Shown here piece by piece: positions 26,559 through 36,169 of a stretch of 64,000 nt of DNA (position 1 is its first letter; each line of letters opens with the position of its first letter). Source of the DNA: Sulfurimonas sp. HSL3-1 (GTDB taxonomy: Bacteria > Campylobacterota > Campylobacteria > Campylobacterales > Sulfurimonadaceae); assembly GCF_039645995.1 (NCBI RefSeq), contig NZ_CP147920.1:1860001-1924000 (forward strand), given 5' to 3'. Under the pieces are notes generated by a model, which searched no databases, was not told the DNA's origin, and saw only the letters and a program-made list of their open reading frames with translations. Both the position numbers and the translations under genes were made by a program.

Positions 26559-28149
26559 TCTCTTTCGCCTCGACGTACTCTTCGTAGCTGCCTTTGAAGT
26601 CGTTGTAGGTGCCGTCGGGGTTGAGCTCGATGATACGCGACGCGAAGGCGTCGAGGAGTTCGCGGTCGTGGGAGACACAGATGACGTTGCCGTCGAACTC
26701 GAACAGCGCCTCGCCCAGCGCGACGATCGCCTCAAGGTCGAGGTGGTTGGTCGGTTCGTCCATGACAAGGAAGTTCGGACCTTCAAGCATCAGTTTGCTC
26801 AGCATCATCCGGTGCTTCTCGCCCCCGGAGATGTTCGTCGCCGCTTTCTCCTGCTGCTCGCCGTTGAAGAGCATACGCCCCAGGCAGTTGCGGATCTCGG
26901 AGATGTCCGCCTTCGGATCGAAGGCGCGCAGCCAGTCATAGAGGGTGTCGTCGCTCTTGATGCGGTCAGTCGTGTCCTGCGGGAAATAGCCCGGCTCGAT
27001 CGTCGCGCCCCATTTGACCTCACCCACTTTGGGCTTGAGCTCCTCCATGATGATCTGGCACAGCGTCGTTTTACCGACACCGTTCGGGCCGATCAGCGCG
27101 ATCTTCTCGCCCGGCTCGATGTGGAGGCTGATGTTATTCAGGACCGGGCCCTCGCCGTAGTCGTGGCTTACATTAAGGACGTCCAGAGCCTCGTCGCCCA
27201 TCTGGCGTTTGGCTTTGAAGACGATGCTGGGGTCGCGGCGGGAGGAAGGCTTGATATCCTCAATCTCCAGTTTCTCAAGCTGTTTCTGGCGGGACGTCGC
27301 CTGCTTCGCTTTGGAGGCGTTGGCGGAGAAGCGGCGGACGAAGGCCTCAAGCTGCTCTTTTTCTTTCAGCTTCTTATCGCGCTCCATCTCCATCTGCTTC
27401 GCCATGACGTTCGCGGCAATGTACCAGTCGTCGTAGGTACCGGTGAATTCGCGGATCTTCTGGTAGTCGACGTCAAGGATGTTCGTGACGACGGCGTTGA
27501 GGAAGTGGCGGTCGTGGGAGATGACGACCATCGTCCCCTCGTGGCGCTGCAGTTCGTTCTCCAGCCAGCTGATCGTTTCGATGTCGAGGTTGTTGGTCGG
27601 TTCGTCGAGGAAGAGGACATCCGGTTTCGGGAAGAGCACCTGGGCCAGCAGAACTTTGAATTTGTCGCCGCTCGGCAGCGAGGACATCAGGTCATGATGA
27701 TTTTCTGCCGGGATGCCGACGTTCTCGAGGATCTTCGTAATGTTGACGTCGTACTCGTACGTCGGGTCCTCTTCCACGCTGATCACTTCCAGCTCCGCCA
27801 GGCGGTTGTTAACGGCGTCGTCTTCGAAATCGCCGTTGGTGTAAAGCTCCTCTTTCTCCTTGATGGCATCGTAGAGGCGCTTGTTGCCGTACAGTACCGC
27901 GTCGGCGATGGTGAAATCTTCGAAAGCGAACTGGTTTTGACCGAGGACACCGACTTTCAGACCCGATTCGATGGAAATCTCGCCCTCAAACTCTTTGTCC
28001 TGGCCGCTGAGGATCTTGAGAAAGGTCGTTTTCCCGGCGCCATTGGCCCCGATCAGACCGTAACGCTTATGCGGATCGAGTTTGAGGTTGATGCCTTCGA
28101 ACAGCACGCGGCTGCCGAAGCGTTTTGTCAGGTTTGTTACTTGTACCAT
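26545..28149 (-). CDS. ABC-F family ATPase (YbiT-like)
   Basis: This 534-aa protein carries two ABC ATPase domains and no membrane segments. Walker A motifs are GANGAGKTT (about 35) and GPNGVGKTT (about 353); Walker B sites are LLDEPTNNLD and VMDEPTNHLD types, and signatures include LSSGDK-like and NISGGEKHR. A charged linker (about 245-300) joins the domains, as in ABC-F translation factors that act on the ribosome. The order and linker resemble YbiT. It heads the operon of DUF5718, DUF1653 and SUI1-like genes, consistent with a translation theme. Confidence 0.92.
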   Translation of the reverse strand: MVQVTNLTKRFGSRVLFEGINLKLDPHKRYGLIGANGAGKTTFLKILSGQDKEFEGEISIESGLKVGVLGQNQFAFEDFTIADAVLYGNKRLYDAIKEKEELYTNGDFEDDAVNNRLAELEVISVEEDPTYEYDVNITKILENVGIPAENHHDLMSSLPSGDKFKVLLAQVLFPKPDVLFLDEPTNNLDIETISWLENELQRHEGTMVVISHDRHFLNAVVTNILDVDYQKIREFTGTYDDWYIAANVMAKQMEMERDKKLKEKEQLEAFVRRFSANASKAKQATSRQKQLEKLEIEDIKPSSRRDPSIVFKAKRQMGDEALDVLNVSHDYGEGPVLNNISLHIEPGEKIALIGPNGVGKTTLCQIIMEELKPKVGEVKWGATIEPGYFPQDTTDRIKSDDTLYDWLRAFDPKADISEIRNCLGRMLFNGEQQEKAATNISGGEKHRMMLSKLMLEGPNFLVMDEPTNHLDLEAIVALGEALFEFDGNVICVSHDRELLDAFASRIIELNPDGTYNDFKGSYEEYVEAKENGKL

Positions 28150-28179
28150 TATGTCATCGCTTCTTTTATTTTTTCGCGA

Positions 28180-28635
28180 TTATACCATACAGCACTTTTT
28201 GTATTTTTTGCCGCTGCCGCAGGGGCAGGGATCGTTCCGCCCGACCGAGGCTTCGTAGAGGGTGCCCTCGTCGTAATACCAGCGGCCGTCAATGCGGCGG
28301 AAGGTGCTCTTTTCGTGATGCACCCGGATGGGGCCGTCGCCCTCCCGGTAGAAGGCTTTAAAGTTCACCGTGGCATCCGCGCCTTGCACTTGCGATGCGA
28401 GCACTTCCAGTCCCAGCCACGTCGTCGCTTCCGCGTGCTGCCGGATCAGTTCGGCATCCTCGGGAACCTGCTTCTGGGGAACGGTCGTCGCGACGAGGTA
28501 TTCCCCCGCCCCCACGACGTAGGCGCTGTAGCGGGAGCGCATCAGCGCTTCCGCCCCCGGTGCCGCCGCAATGCCGTCTATCAGCGGCGCACAGCACGCC
28601 TCAAACGTTTTTCCGCTGCCGCAATAACATTGCAT
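28180..28635 (-). CDS. YchJ-family SEC-C motif protein
   Basis: This 151-aa protein has two SEC-C zinc-binding motifs, one at each end: [13 protein letters not shown] (about 3-15) and [15 protein letters not shown] (about 134-148). Between them is the NTF2-like YchJ core ([20 protein letters not shown]). This is the UPF0225/YchJ layout. SEC-C motifs bind zinc and often contact nucleic acid or SecB. AGGAGG lies just before the ATG. Confidence 0.9.
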   Translation of the reverse strand: MQCYCGSGKTFEACCAPLIDGIAAAPGAEALMRSRYSAYVVGAGEYLVATTVPQKQVPEDAELIRQHAEATTWLGLEVLASQVQGADATVNFKAFYREGDGPIRVHHEKSTFRRIDGRWYYDEGTLYEASVGRNDPCPCGSGKKYKKCCMV

Positions 28636-28687
28636 GCGCCCTCCTTCAAATCATGGTCGCATCATACCATGCAACGCGGTCAATGCA

Positions 28688-29131
28688 CTAGGCTTGGGAA
28701 CGGTAGCGGTTCAGCAGGGCGCAGTGGCGTGCCCGTTCGTAGTGGGAGGGAGTCAGTGCAACCCCTTCGAGGCGGTGCAGCATCCCGACGAGCTGGTCAT
28801 AATCATCAAAAGTCAGGCGTTCGCCGTGCAGGACGCGTCTGGCCATTTCGGAGAGGACGGCATCACTGGAATATTCGGGAAAGAGCATCCGGAAATGAGC
28901 ATAGACAACCGCGAAGCTTCCCCCTTCCGGGGCAAAGCGCTCAGCGACGATCTGATGGGCGCTATTCGCTTCCAGCCCTTTGGCAACGAGCGCTTCGGCA
29001 ACGGCCTTGCGCACTTCATGTTCGGACTGCTCCGCGTTGCGGACAGTTACCGCGTTCGGACGCAGCGGTACGGCAAGCAGCAGGTTACCCGCCAGAATCA
29101 AAGAGCCCATAACTGTCATGACCGGTCGCAT
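28688..29131 (-). CDS. Exported hypothetical protein, 147 aa
   Basis: A signal-like hydrophobic N terminus (residues about 5-20) precedes a helical mature part with many Ala, Arg and Glu residues. I do not recognise a family. AGGGAG lies five bases before the ATG. It is divergent from the small S4-domain gene. Confidence 0.6.
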   Translation of the reverse strand: MRPVMTVMGSLILAGNLLLAVPLRPNAVTVRNAEQSEHEVRKAVAEALVAKGLEANSAHQIVAERFAPEGGSFAVVYAHFRMLFPEYSSDAVLSEMARRVLHGERLTFDDYDQLVGMLHRLEGVALTPSHYERARHCALLNRYRSQA

Positions 29132-29223
29132 ACATTCTCCCTTGCCGTAAATTTTGTATTGGAACAGTCTACCGTTAAAGGGTAAACGGTTCTAATGCCG
29201 CAGTGAAAGCCCTGGATTCAGGC

Positions 29224-29229
29224 TATAAT
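29224..29229 (+). promoter_or_regulatory. -10 box directly before the S4 gene
   Basis: TATAAT ends five bases before the ATG at 29235 and there is no ribosome-binding site between them. Transcription would start at or next to the ATG, giving a leaderless mRNA. Confidence 0.5.
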
Positions 29230-29234
29230 TCCGT

Positions 29235-29438
29235 ATGACTTATACAATCGAAGACGAGTACATTGAACTCTATAAACTCATTAAACTGCTCGACCTCGTC
29301 GACAGCGGCGGGCAGGCCAAACAGCTGATCGAAGACGAGCTGGTCTACCGCAACGGCGAGATCGAAACCCGCAAACGGGCGAAGATCCGCCCCGGTGAAA
29401 CCATCCACATCGGCGAAGTGACCATTAAGACCGTCTGA
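29235..29438 (+). CDS. Small S4-domain RNA-binding protein (YbcJ-like)
   Basis: This 67-aa protein is little more than one S4 fold: YIELYKLIKLLDLVDSGGQAKQLIEDELVYRNGEIETRKRAKIRPGETI. The SGGQAK and VYRNGEIETRKRAKI segments match the RNA-binding helix-loop of YbcJ/RlbA proteins. It probably binds structured RNA or the ribosome. The mRNA appears leaderless. Confidence 0.88.
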   Translation: MTYTIEDEYIELYKLIKLLDLVDSGGQAKQLIEDELVYRNGEIETRKRAKIRPGETIHIGEVTIKTV

Positions 29439-29488
29439 GGCGTGTTCATTTTCCGGAGTGTTAATGCGCCTCTAAATGGCCCCTTTGC

Positions 29489-29494
29489 TATAAT
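29489..29494 (+). promoter_or_regulatory. -10 box directly before the 158-aa gene
   Basis: TATAAT is followed by CGCGCC and then the ATG at 29501. No ribosome site fits, so a leaderless transcript is likely. Confidence 0.5.
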
Positions 29495-29500
29495 CGCGCC

Positions 29501-29977
29501 ATGATTAAAACATTTGCCCAACTCCTCGCAGAGGAAAAAATCGACACCATTGAGAGCGCCCTGAACGTCGCCCTGGACAACGCGAACGAATCGCCGTTCT
29601 GGTCGCAAAAGGTCACCCCCCTGGCGCATGCCGTTCTTTCCGTCCTGGTACCGCTGCGCGATCAAGGGCTGCTTTTCAATCCGGAAGGCAAACCCCAGCC
29701 CGCTTTGACGCCCGCACTCGTACTGCGCTGGTGCGACCTTGTCAGCCTCAAGACCCTGGCCTTTACCCTGCAAAAAAGCAACGAAGCCTCTCGGCTGCTC
29801 CGCACCGCTCTTCCCGACGAAGCGTGCGCAGCCTATGCGCCCGTCGACCTGACCGTGCTCGGCACCTACCTCAGCGGCTACACAGTCAACCTCGAAAACG
29901 AAGCGCTCGACTTCCCGATCGCCCACTACAACCTGCACACGGGCATTGCCGGTGCGCTCGAACCCCTGATGAAATAA
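29501..29977 (+). CDS. Hypothetical protein, 158 aa
   Basis: I do not recognise this soluble protein. It is mostly helical with a segment VLRWCDLVSLKTLAFTLQKSNE and no signal peptide. A second hypothetical gene follows after nine bases and is likely co-transcribed. Confidence 0.7.
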   Translation: MIKTFAQLLAEEKIDTIESALNVALDNANESPFWSQKVTPLAHAVLSVLVPLRDQGLLFNPEGKPQPALTPALVLRWCDLVSLKTLAFTLQKSNEASRLLRTALPDEACAAYAPVDLTVLGTYLSGYTVNLENEALDFPIAHYNLHTGIAGALEPLMK

Positions 29978-29986
29978 AGGCAGAAG

Positions 29987-30430
29987 ATGATGACGCAGGA
30001 ACACCCGGCCCTCAAAACCGAACAGTATCTCAACCCGACGGAAATCGCCGCGCACCTCGAAGGCGTCGAATACATCGTCATGGCAGCCCCTGCCGTGCGT
30101 GACGACGCCAAAGCACCGATCCACTTTACGCTCTTTCTCAATACCGCCGACAATCTGCCCGCCGACATTCAACAGGCCGTCCTCGACAAGTTCGCCGACC
30201 AGTACGGTTTCCGCGATATTGCCGACCTCTTCAGCCAACCCGACCGCGTCGCCTTTGCCGTCACAAACCAGGAGACACCGATGCCGCTGCACGTCTTCAA
30301 ACCCGAAGACAAAATGCGCCTTCCCTCGACTGTGATGTTCATAATGGATTTTGAAGCCGATTCGGACAACTTCCCGGAGGTCAAAGAGAAACAGCTGACG
30401 GGCTGGACCTACGCTTACGAAACGGCCTAA
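29987..30430 (+). CDS. Hypothetical protein, 147 aa
   Basis: This soluble, acidic protein has alternating strand-like segments (IVMAAPAV, HFTLFLNTA, VAFAVTNQ) and no recognised motif. AAGG lies six bases before the first of two tandem ATG codons. It is probably in an operon with the gene before it. Confidence 0.7.
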   Translation: MMTQEHPALKTEQYLNPTEIAAHLEGVEYIVMAAPAVRDDAKAPIHFTLFLNTADNLPADIQQAVLDKFADQYGFRDIADLFSQPDRVAFAVTNQETPMPLHVFKPEDKMRLPSTVMFIMDFEADSDNFPEVKEKQLTGWTYAYETA

Positions 30431-30463
30431 CGCGGGCCGTGCCCTTATCGGGCCTCAACGTGA

Positions 30464-30469
30464 TATAAT
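30464..30469 (+). promoter_or_regulatory. -10 box for the DUF3862-like lipoprotein gene
   Basis: TATAAT lies 29 bases before the TTG start at 30499, with AAAGGA in between as the ribosome site. Confidence 0.5.
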
Positions 30470-30498
30470 TTTGTCACTACCACGACAAAGGAATCCTC

Positions 30499-30753
30499 TT
30501 GTACAAACGCTTCATGATCCTCGCTGCCCTTATCGTTCTCGTTGGCGGCTGCAGCAAAGTCACCAAAGAGAACTACGACAAAATCGACTCCGGCATGAGC
30601 TACGACGAGGTTGTCAAACTGATCGGGAAACCCGAAGGGTGCTCGGAGACCCTCGGCATCAGCAGCTGCCAATGGAAAAGCGACGGCGCCGTCATTGACA
30701 TCAAGTTCATCTCCGACCAGGTGACATTCACCTCGGCCAAAGGACTGAAGTAA
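30499..30753 (+). CDS. Small lipoprotein, DUF3862/SmpA-like fold
   Basis: This 84-aa protein has a lipoprotein signal peptide with lipobox VGGC (Cys 18). The mature part (YDKIDSGMSYDEVVKLIGKPEGC onward) follows the GMSxxEVxxLLGxP pattern of DUF3862 and the BLIP/SmpA fold. Two further Cys may form a disulfide. The TTG start is chosen because AAAGGA is six bases upstream and because starting at the next ATG (30514) would remove the positive charges of the signal peptide. Confidence 0.82.
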   Translation: MYKRFMILAALIVLVGGCSKVTKENYDKIDSGMSYDEVVKLIGKPEGCSETLGISSCQWKSDGAVIDIKFISDQVTFTSAKGLK

Positions 30754-30949
30754 CCCTTCCCCCTCTGCTTCCTATGGGAGCAGAACATCCCTGACGATTC
30801 TTGCTTCGTCTCCGTAAGCTCTTTTCAAACGCTACCGTATAAACAAAACGCCCGACACGGTCAATGACATTACAACCGTCACCGGTCTGTTCACGAAAAA
30901 TACAAAGAGGTGGAAAAAAAAGGGGAAAAATAGCGTGGAGAAGAAGGTG

Positions 30950-30973
30950 GGGAGCCGCCTGTAACGGGCTCCC
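30950..30973 (-). terminator. Hairpin downstream of groEL
   Basis: GGGAGCC and GGCTCCC form a 7-bp stem about 20 bases after the groEL stop, followed on the minus strand by pyrimidine-rich sequence with runs of T. The T run is not immediately adjacent, so it is a moderate candidate. The rest of 30754-30991 shows no gene. Confidence 0.45.
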
Positions 30974-30991
30974 TGCAGATACGCGGGGGCG

Positions 30992-32641
<1,650 letters not shown>

Positions 32642-32648
32642 CTAAAAT

Positions 32649-32909
32649 TTATTTGATAATTCCAAAAATGTCGTCGGCATCCATGATGAGATACTCCTGA
32701 CCGTCAAGGGAAAGCTCGTTGCCGGAATACTTGCCGAAGACAACGGTATCGCCGACAGTGATGGTCTCGACGTCGCCGCCAATTGCTACAATCTTGCCCT
32801 GGGAAGGTTTCTCTTTTGCGTTGTCCGGGATGATAATCCCCGAAGCGGTGGTCTGAGCGTCTTCCACGCGCTCGACAAGCACACGGTTACCAAGTGGTTG
32901 AAAGTTCAT
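32649..32909 (-). CDS. groES: GroES co-chaperonin
   Basis: This 86-aa protein is slightly shorter than E. coli GroES and has the conserved [12 protein letters not shown] start, the mobile loop ([20 protein letters not shown]) and the [11 protein letters not shown] strand. AAGGAG lies five bases before the ATG. It is the first gene of the groESL operon and has a consensus sigma70 promoter. Confidence 0.97.
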   Translation of the reverse strand: MNFQPLGNRVLVERVEDAQTTASGIIIPDNAKEKPSQGKIVAIGGDVETITVGDTVVFGKYSGNELSLDGQEYLIMDADDIFGIIK

Positions 32910-32960
32910 GTGTTCTCCTTTGCGTTACAAAGCACAATGTGCCATATTTTTTACGCGCTA

Positions 32961-32989
32961 ATTTTACTTTATAGGTATTGAATTGTCAA
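32961..32989 (-). promoter_or_regulatory. groES: Sigma70 promoter for groES-groEL
   Basis: On the minus strand TTGACA (32984-32989) and TAAAAT (32961-32966) are separated by exactly 17 bases. The start would be about 40-45 bases upstream of groES. Confidence 0.8.
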
Positions 32990-32992
32990 GAA

Positions 32993-33052
32993 GTTTAGTC
33001 GATTTGGCTAAAGAATAGTTAGCCTTTTAACATATAAACTGTTTAGCTAAAC
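32993..33052. promoter_or_regulatory. Cluster of TTTAG/CTAAA inverted repeats upstream of groES
   Basis: Three elements are seen: GTTTAG (32993-32998) facing GGCTAAAG (33006-33013); GGCTAA (33006-33011) facing TTAGCC (33019-33024); and the perfect palindrome GTTTAGCTAAAC (33041-33052). They lie just upstream of the groES -35 and before the tRNA-Met promoter. They do not match CIRCE. Confidence 0.5.
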
Positions 33053-33104
33053 TATTGCCGAAAACAAGAGGAGCACTTTTAGGAAAATCTAAGGACTCTG
33101 CAAC

Positions 33105-33110
33105 TATAAT
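33105..33110 (+). promoter_or_regulatory. -10 box for tRNA-Met
   Basis: TATAAT lies 20 bases before the mature tRNA 5' end. No good -35 is seen. Confidence 0.55.
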
Positions 33111-33129
33111 TTCGGTCTTTCAAACGGAT

Positions 33130-33206
33130 GTCAAGGTAGCTCAGCTGGTTAGAGCGCTGGTCTCATAAGCCGGAGGTCGAGAGTTCAAGTCTCTCTCTTG
33201 ACACCA
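33130..33206 (+). tRNA. tRNA-Met (CAU), elongator type
   Basis: The 77-nt cloverleaf has acceptor strands GTCAAGG and CTCTTGAC, a CTCATAA anticodon loop (CAU), a GAGTTCAAGTCTC T arm and encoded CCA. The anticodon stem lacks the three G:C pairs of initiators. A tRNA-Ile with modified CAU cannot be wholly excluded. Its 3' end is the integration site of a mobile element. Confidence 0.92.
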
Positions 33207-33221
33207 TCCACCTAGAAACTC
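33190..33221. repeat. attL: 32-bp direct repeat at the tRNA-Met 3' end
   Basis: This copy includes the last 17 bases of tRNA-Met and 15 bases beyond. It is identical to 40579-40610, which marks the other end of the element. Confidence 0.88.
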
Positions 33222-33257
33222 TCTATTTACCGAGCTTCCAGATTTAAGAATTGGTCA

Positions 33258-33278
33258 CTGTGCCCAAGCTGTGCCCAA
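33258..33278. repeat. Tandem CTGTGCCCAA repeats, possible integrase arm sites
   Basis: CTGTGCCCAA occurs at 33258-33267 and 33269-33278, an 11-bp period, inside the left end of the element. A third copy is near the right end at 40476-40485. Confidence 0.5.
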
Positions 33279-33288
33279 ACGTGTCACT

Positions 33289-34371
33289 TCAAGAGAACTT
33301 TTTATTTAGAAACGTGCCATGTTTCACGCCGTCTTTCTTGATATATCTGGTGTACCGTCTCAAGGTCATTTCTGGAGTTGTGTGCCCCATCATACTACTG
33401 ACCCAAAGTACATTTTCGCCGTTCGTAATCATCATACTCGCAAAGGTATGACGCATCTGATATAAGGTTCTATACTTGACACCAGCTTTTTCAAGCGCGT
33501 TTTTCCAGTGTGGAAGGCGTATTTTGCTCGAATCAAAATAGTGCGTATTCGCTTCGTTTAAAAAGACAAACGTGCCCCACTCCCCTGTCTGCTCGTACTG
33601 GTCACGCAGATAAGGCATAAGCACATCGAGGATCTCGATCTCCCTGATACTGCCCGCCGTTTTGGGTGTCGTAATCAATCCACGCCCCACTGTCGCCTTG
33701 ATACTTATCGTAGCAGTGTCAAAATTTACGTCTTCCCATCTGAGCGCCAAGATCTCGCCGATCCGCATCCCTGTAAAGAAGCCCACGGCGAACATATTGG
33801 CAAAGTGCCCTTCGGCAGTATCCAGAATCGCCCTGATCTCCTCAAAGGAAAACGGCTCAATCGCTGCGGCCTGCTGCATGGGGAGCTTCGCCATCTTCCG
33901 AGCGGGGTTTGATCCAATCAACTCGTCATTGACCGCGTCTTCCAGAATGACACTCAGCACGGAGCGGATATCCCTGATCCGTTTCGGGGAAAGCCCTTGC
34001 TTCTCAAGCATCTCCGATTGCCATAGCGAGAGCATGGAGGGTTTGATCTGGTCGAGCTTCTTCTTTCCGAAACGGGGGAGAATGTGCTTTTTGTAATTTG
34101 ACATCATGCGTACAAGCGTCGAGGGCTTTCGGGTGTTCCGGTGCAGCTTGAAACTGACCTCCGCGAACGCTTCGAGCGTAGGCATCTTGTTTGTCTCTTC
34201 GGTTTCAAAGAACATCCCATGATTGAGTTTAAAAACAATCTCGGGAATGATTTGTTGCTCGGCTATCTTGCGGTTGCGTTTCGTATCATCGAGTTCGAGG
34301 CTTCGTCTATACCTCTTTGATTGATGATAGAACGTTATCCACAATCTGCCGCTGCGACTGGTGAGCTTCAT
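33289..34371 (-). CDS. Tyrosine-type site-specific integrase
   Basis: This 360-aa recombinase sits next to attL. It has an N-terminal arm-binding region (MKLTSRSGRLWITFYHQSKRYR), a SAM-like core-binding domain (about 90-180) and the catalytic domain. Catalytic residues are visible: Arg in GFFTGMRIGEIL, Arg in YQMRHTFASMM, His in GHTTPEMT and the nucleophile Tyr in LRRYTRY. AAAGGA is six bases before the ATG at 34371. It overlaps the Xis-like gene by 65 bases. Confidence 0.93.
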   Translation of the reverse strand: MKLTSRSGRLWITFYHQSKRYRRSLELDDTKRNRKIAEQQIIPEIVFKLNHGMFFETEETNKMPTLEAFAEVSFKLHRNTRKPSTLVRMMSNYKKHILPRFGKKKLDQIKPSMLSLWQSEMLEKQGLSPKRIRDIRSVLSVILEDAVNDELIGSNPARKMAKLPMQQAAAIEPFSFEEIRAILDTAEGHFANMFAVGFFTGMRIGEILALRWEDVNFDTATISIKATVGRGLITTPKTAGSIREIEILDVLMPYLRDQYEQTGEWGTFVFLNEANTHYFDSSKIRLPHWKNALEKAGVKYRTLYQMRHTFASMMITNGENVLWVSSMMGHTTPEMTLRRYTRYIKKDGVKHGTFLNKKFS

Positions 34372-34633
34372 CGGTATCCTTTCCGACCACCCAAGAGTCA
34401 ATCGCAACTCTATCAAAGAGTATTTTACCCGTTCGGTTATGAAAGTGGACTCCCTCGATAAAGTATTCATCCTTGATCTTGTAGATACGGTCTCTGGAAT
34501 AGCCGAGATACTCGGCGAGTTCTTTGACGTTGAGCCACCGTTTGGCAGCACCCTTGTCCATCTCCTTTTTCATCAGCTCGATGATCTCAAGAATCCGCGG
34601 GAGCATCTTGAGGTGTTCAAGTTCTATCTCCAT
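34307..34633 (-). CDS. AlpA/excisionase-like HTH protein
   Basis: This 108-aa protein carries a MerR/AlpA-type winged helix (WLNVKELAEYLGYSRDRIYKIKDE, about 33-56) followed by the wing and a closing KILFDRVAIDSWV, the pattern of HTH_17 excisionases. Such proteins direct excision or control the integrase. It lies between rep and int, overlapping int by 65 bases, as expected for a paired recombination directionality factor. Confidence 0.85.
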   Translation of the reverse strand: MEIELEHLKMLPRILEIIELMKKEMDKGAAKRWLNVKELAEYLGYSRDRIYKIKDEYFIEGVHFHNRTGKILFDRVAIDSWVVGKDTDEAHQSQRQIVDNVLSSIKEV

Positions 34634-34643
34634 GACACACCCC

Positions 34644-35933
34644 TTAAAAATCCCGTCTCAGACCGCGACGGACAAACTCGTTGAAGACCGCGGTATAGTG
34701 GTAGCTCAACTCCTCATAGTAGAGATCTCCAATCTCGGTCTGCTGCATCTCAAGTTCAAGCCGTCTTTCCAAGCTCTCAAGCGCATCCCTGTTCAATGCT
34801 TTTAACTCCTCCTCAAAACTCTCCGGCGGGTATTTCGGGTGCAGCTCTTTGGCGTTGCGTCTGAGTTCGAGTTCATCCCGTGCCTTTTGCAGCACATCGA
34901 GGAAGTAAAAAAGTGTCGGGTGATTGCCGTGTACGAGTAGGCGAGTAATGATGCGCTTAATCGAGCGTTCGGCATCTTCCAGACTGTAGCGGCTGCTGAT
35001 CTGTTCGACCTTCTCCAAAGGGGTGTCAACCTGCATGAATGCGTCAATGCTATAGCCCTCTTTGATCTCTTGCCAGATCTGCAGTGTCTTTGCCCTCTTG
35101 CGGTTCGCTTTGAGTTCTGACGCGCTCAGAGTGTCGGGGTCGATAAGACGGATTAGCTCACACGCTTTAGTGAACAGTTGTTCTGCGCGGGCAAGTGCAT
35201 CCTCTATCGTGTCGATTCCGTATTGCCGGAGATATTCGCGGTGCATCTCGAACTCGACATTGAAGATGGGGCCTTTGAGATCCAGACCGTTAACGCCGAA
35301 ATGGTTTAGCATGATCTCACGTTTGATCTCGCTTGCGCTTTTCATCTCCGCTTTCTTGTTGTAGATCCGGAGCAAGAAGGGTTTTTTGCCGACATAGTAG
35401 GTTTCCAATTCATAGCCGCTTGAACGCTCCGAGATATTAGCGCTGTGGTTCTTCTTCTTTGAGAGGATGTACTCCTTTCGCAGATACTTGAAATCGTGCT
35501 GCACAAACGTATTGAGGTCGATACGCGTGATCGGGTAATAGCCGCTTGTGACCTCATCCAACAACTTCGAGTTGATGTACTCGATCAGACTCTTTATCCC
35601 TAGCGTGTAGATCCCTACGGCGTTGAGCTGGATACGGATATTGTGGATGGACGGGTTTTTCTCGCTGTCTTTGAAACCTGCACGGAAGAACTCGTGTCCG
35701 AACCACTGAAAGCCGTCACGCCCTGCCCCGCTGTAGATCATATCGATCCCGTTGATAGGGATGATAATGTCGCTGTTCTCATAGGCAAAGTTCAGAGAGT
35801 CAAAATAAGCCTTTTTCTCCTCGATCTTTTCCATGATGCTTTCAAAGAAGCGATCATAGAAAGCACCGCTTTGGGCGAAGTAATAGAGTGCATCGATCCC
35901 GCTGAGCATCGGTGTAGGATTAGGCCCTTGCAT
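34644..35933 (-). CDS. Rep_trans-type replication initiation protein
   Basis: This 429-aa protein shows the motifs of the Rep_trans family (RstA of CTX phage, pT181 RepC, Tn916 Orf20/MobT): ITRIDLNTF (about 137-145), TYYVGKKPFLLRIYNKKAE (about 178-196) and FNVEFEMHREYLRQYG (about 222-237). These proteins nick one strand to start rolling-circle replication or transfer. AGGAGG lies five bases before the ATG at 35933, preferred over the TTG at 35957. It overlaps the 82-aa gene by 14 bases. Confidence 0.82.
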   Translation of the reverse strand: MQGPNPTPMLSGIDALYYFAQSGAFYDRFFESIMEKIEEKKAYFDSLNFAYENSDIIIPINGIDMIYSGAGRDGFQWFGHEFFRAGFKDSEKNPSIHNIRIQLNAVGIYTLGIKSLIEYINSKLLDEVTSGYYPITRIDLNTFVQHDFKYLRKEYILSKKKNHSANISERSSGYELETYYVGKKPFLLRIYNKKAEMKSASEIKREIMLNHFGVNGLDLKGPIFNVEFEMHREYLRQYGIDTIEDALARAEQLFTKACELIRLIDPDTLSASELKANRKRAKTLQIWQEIKEGYSIDAFMQVDTPLEKVEQISSRYSLEDAERSIKRIITRLLVHGNHPTLFYFLDVLQKARDELELRRNAKELHPKYPPESFEEELKALNRDALESLERRLELEMQQTEIGDLYYEELSYHYTAVFNEFVRRGLRRDF

Positions 35934-36168
35934 GGGAGCCTCCTCTGCGACGTTCAATGTCAGCGTTTAAGAGAGTACTTTGACTTACGTGAGGGGGTGT
36001 TACTATAACCCCCTCCCCTTTCGGCAGCCCTCCGGCGACACCCTTTCGCGTAATGCCGCGCAAGGGCTTTCGCCGGAAGCTGTCGTTGATGGTGTGGTGG
36101 GTCGCCGGCATAGCCGGCTCCGGTTGGTCTGTACATTGAAAGCAGACGTTTTGAGTTCTTACTTCCAT
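35920..36168 (-). CDS. Small element protein, 82 aa, unknown
   Basis: The ATG directly follows the stop of the small upstream gene, with a GGGGTG ribosome-like stretch, and the end overlaps rep by 14 bases. The product has a CFQC motif near residue 9 and a basic Gly-rich centre, and no recognised family. Its DNA is GC-richer than the rest of the element and holds a hairpin, so the segment may also have a non-coding role. Confidence 0.45.
   Translation of the reverse strand: MEVRTQNVCFQCTDQPEPAMPATHHTINDSFRRKPLRGITRKGVAGGLPKGEGVIVTPPHVSQSTLLNADIERRRGGSHARA
36104..36118. repeat. GC-rich hairpin within the rep leader region
   Basis: GCCGG and CCGGC flank the loop CATAG. In a rolling-circle element such hairpins can be strand origins or attenuators; no nick site is identified here. 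Confidence 0.4.
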
Positions 36169-36169
36169 G

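Noticed and set aside
32910-33129. CIRCE (HrcA) operator before groES
   Set aside because: No TTAGCACTC-N9-GAGTGCTAA-like pair is present; the repeats there have a different sequence and are reported separately.
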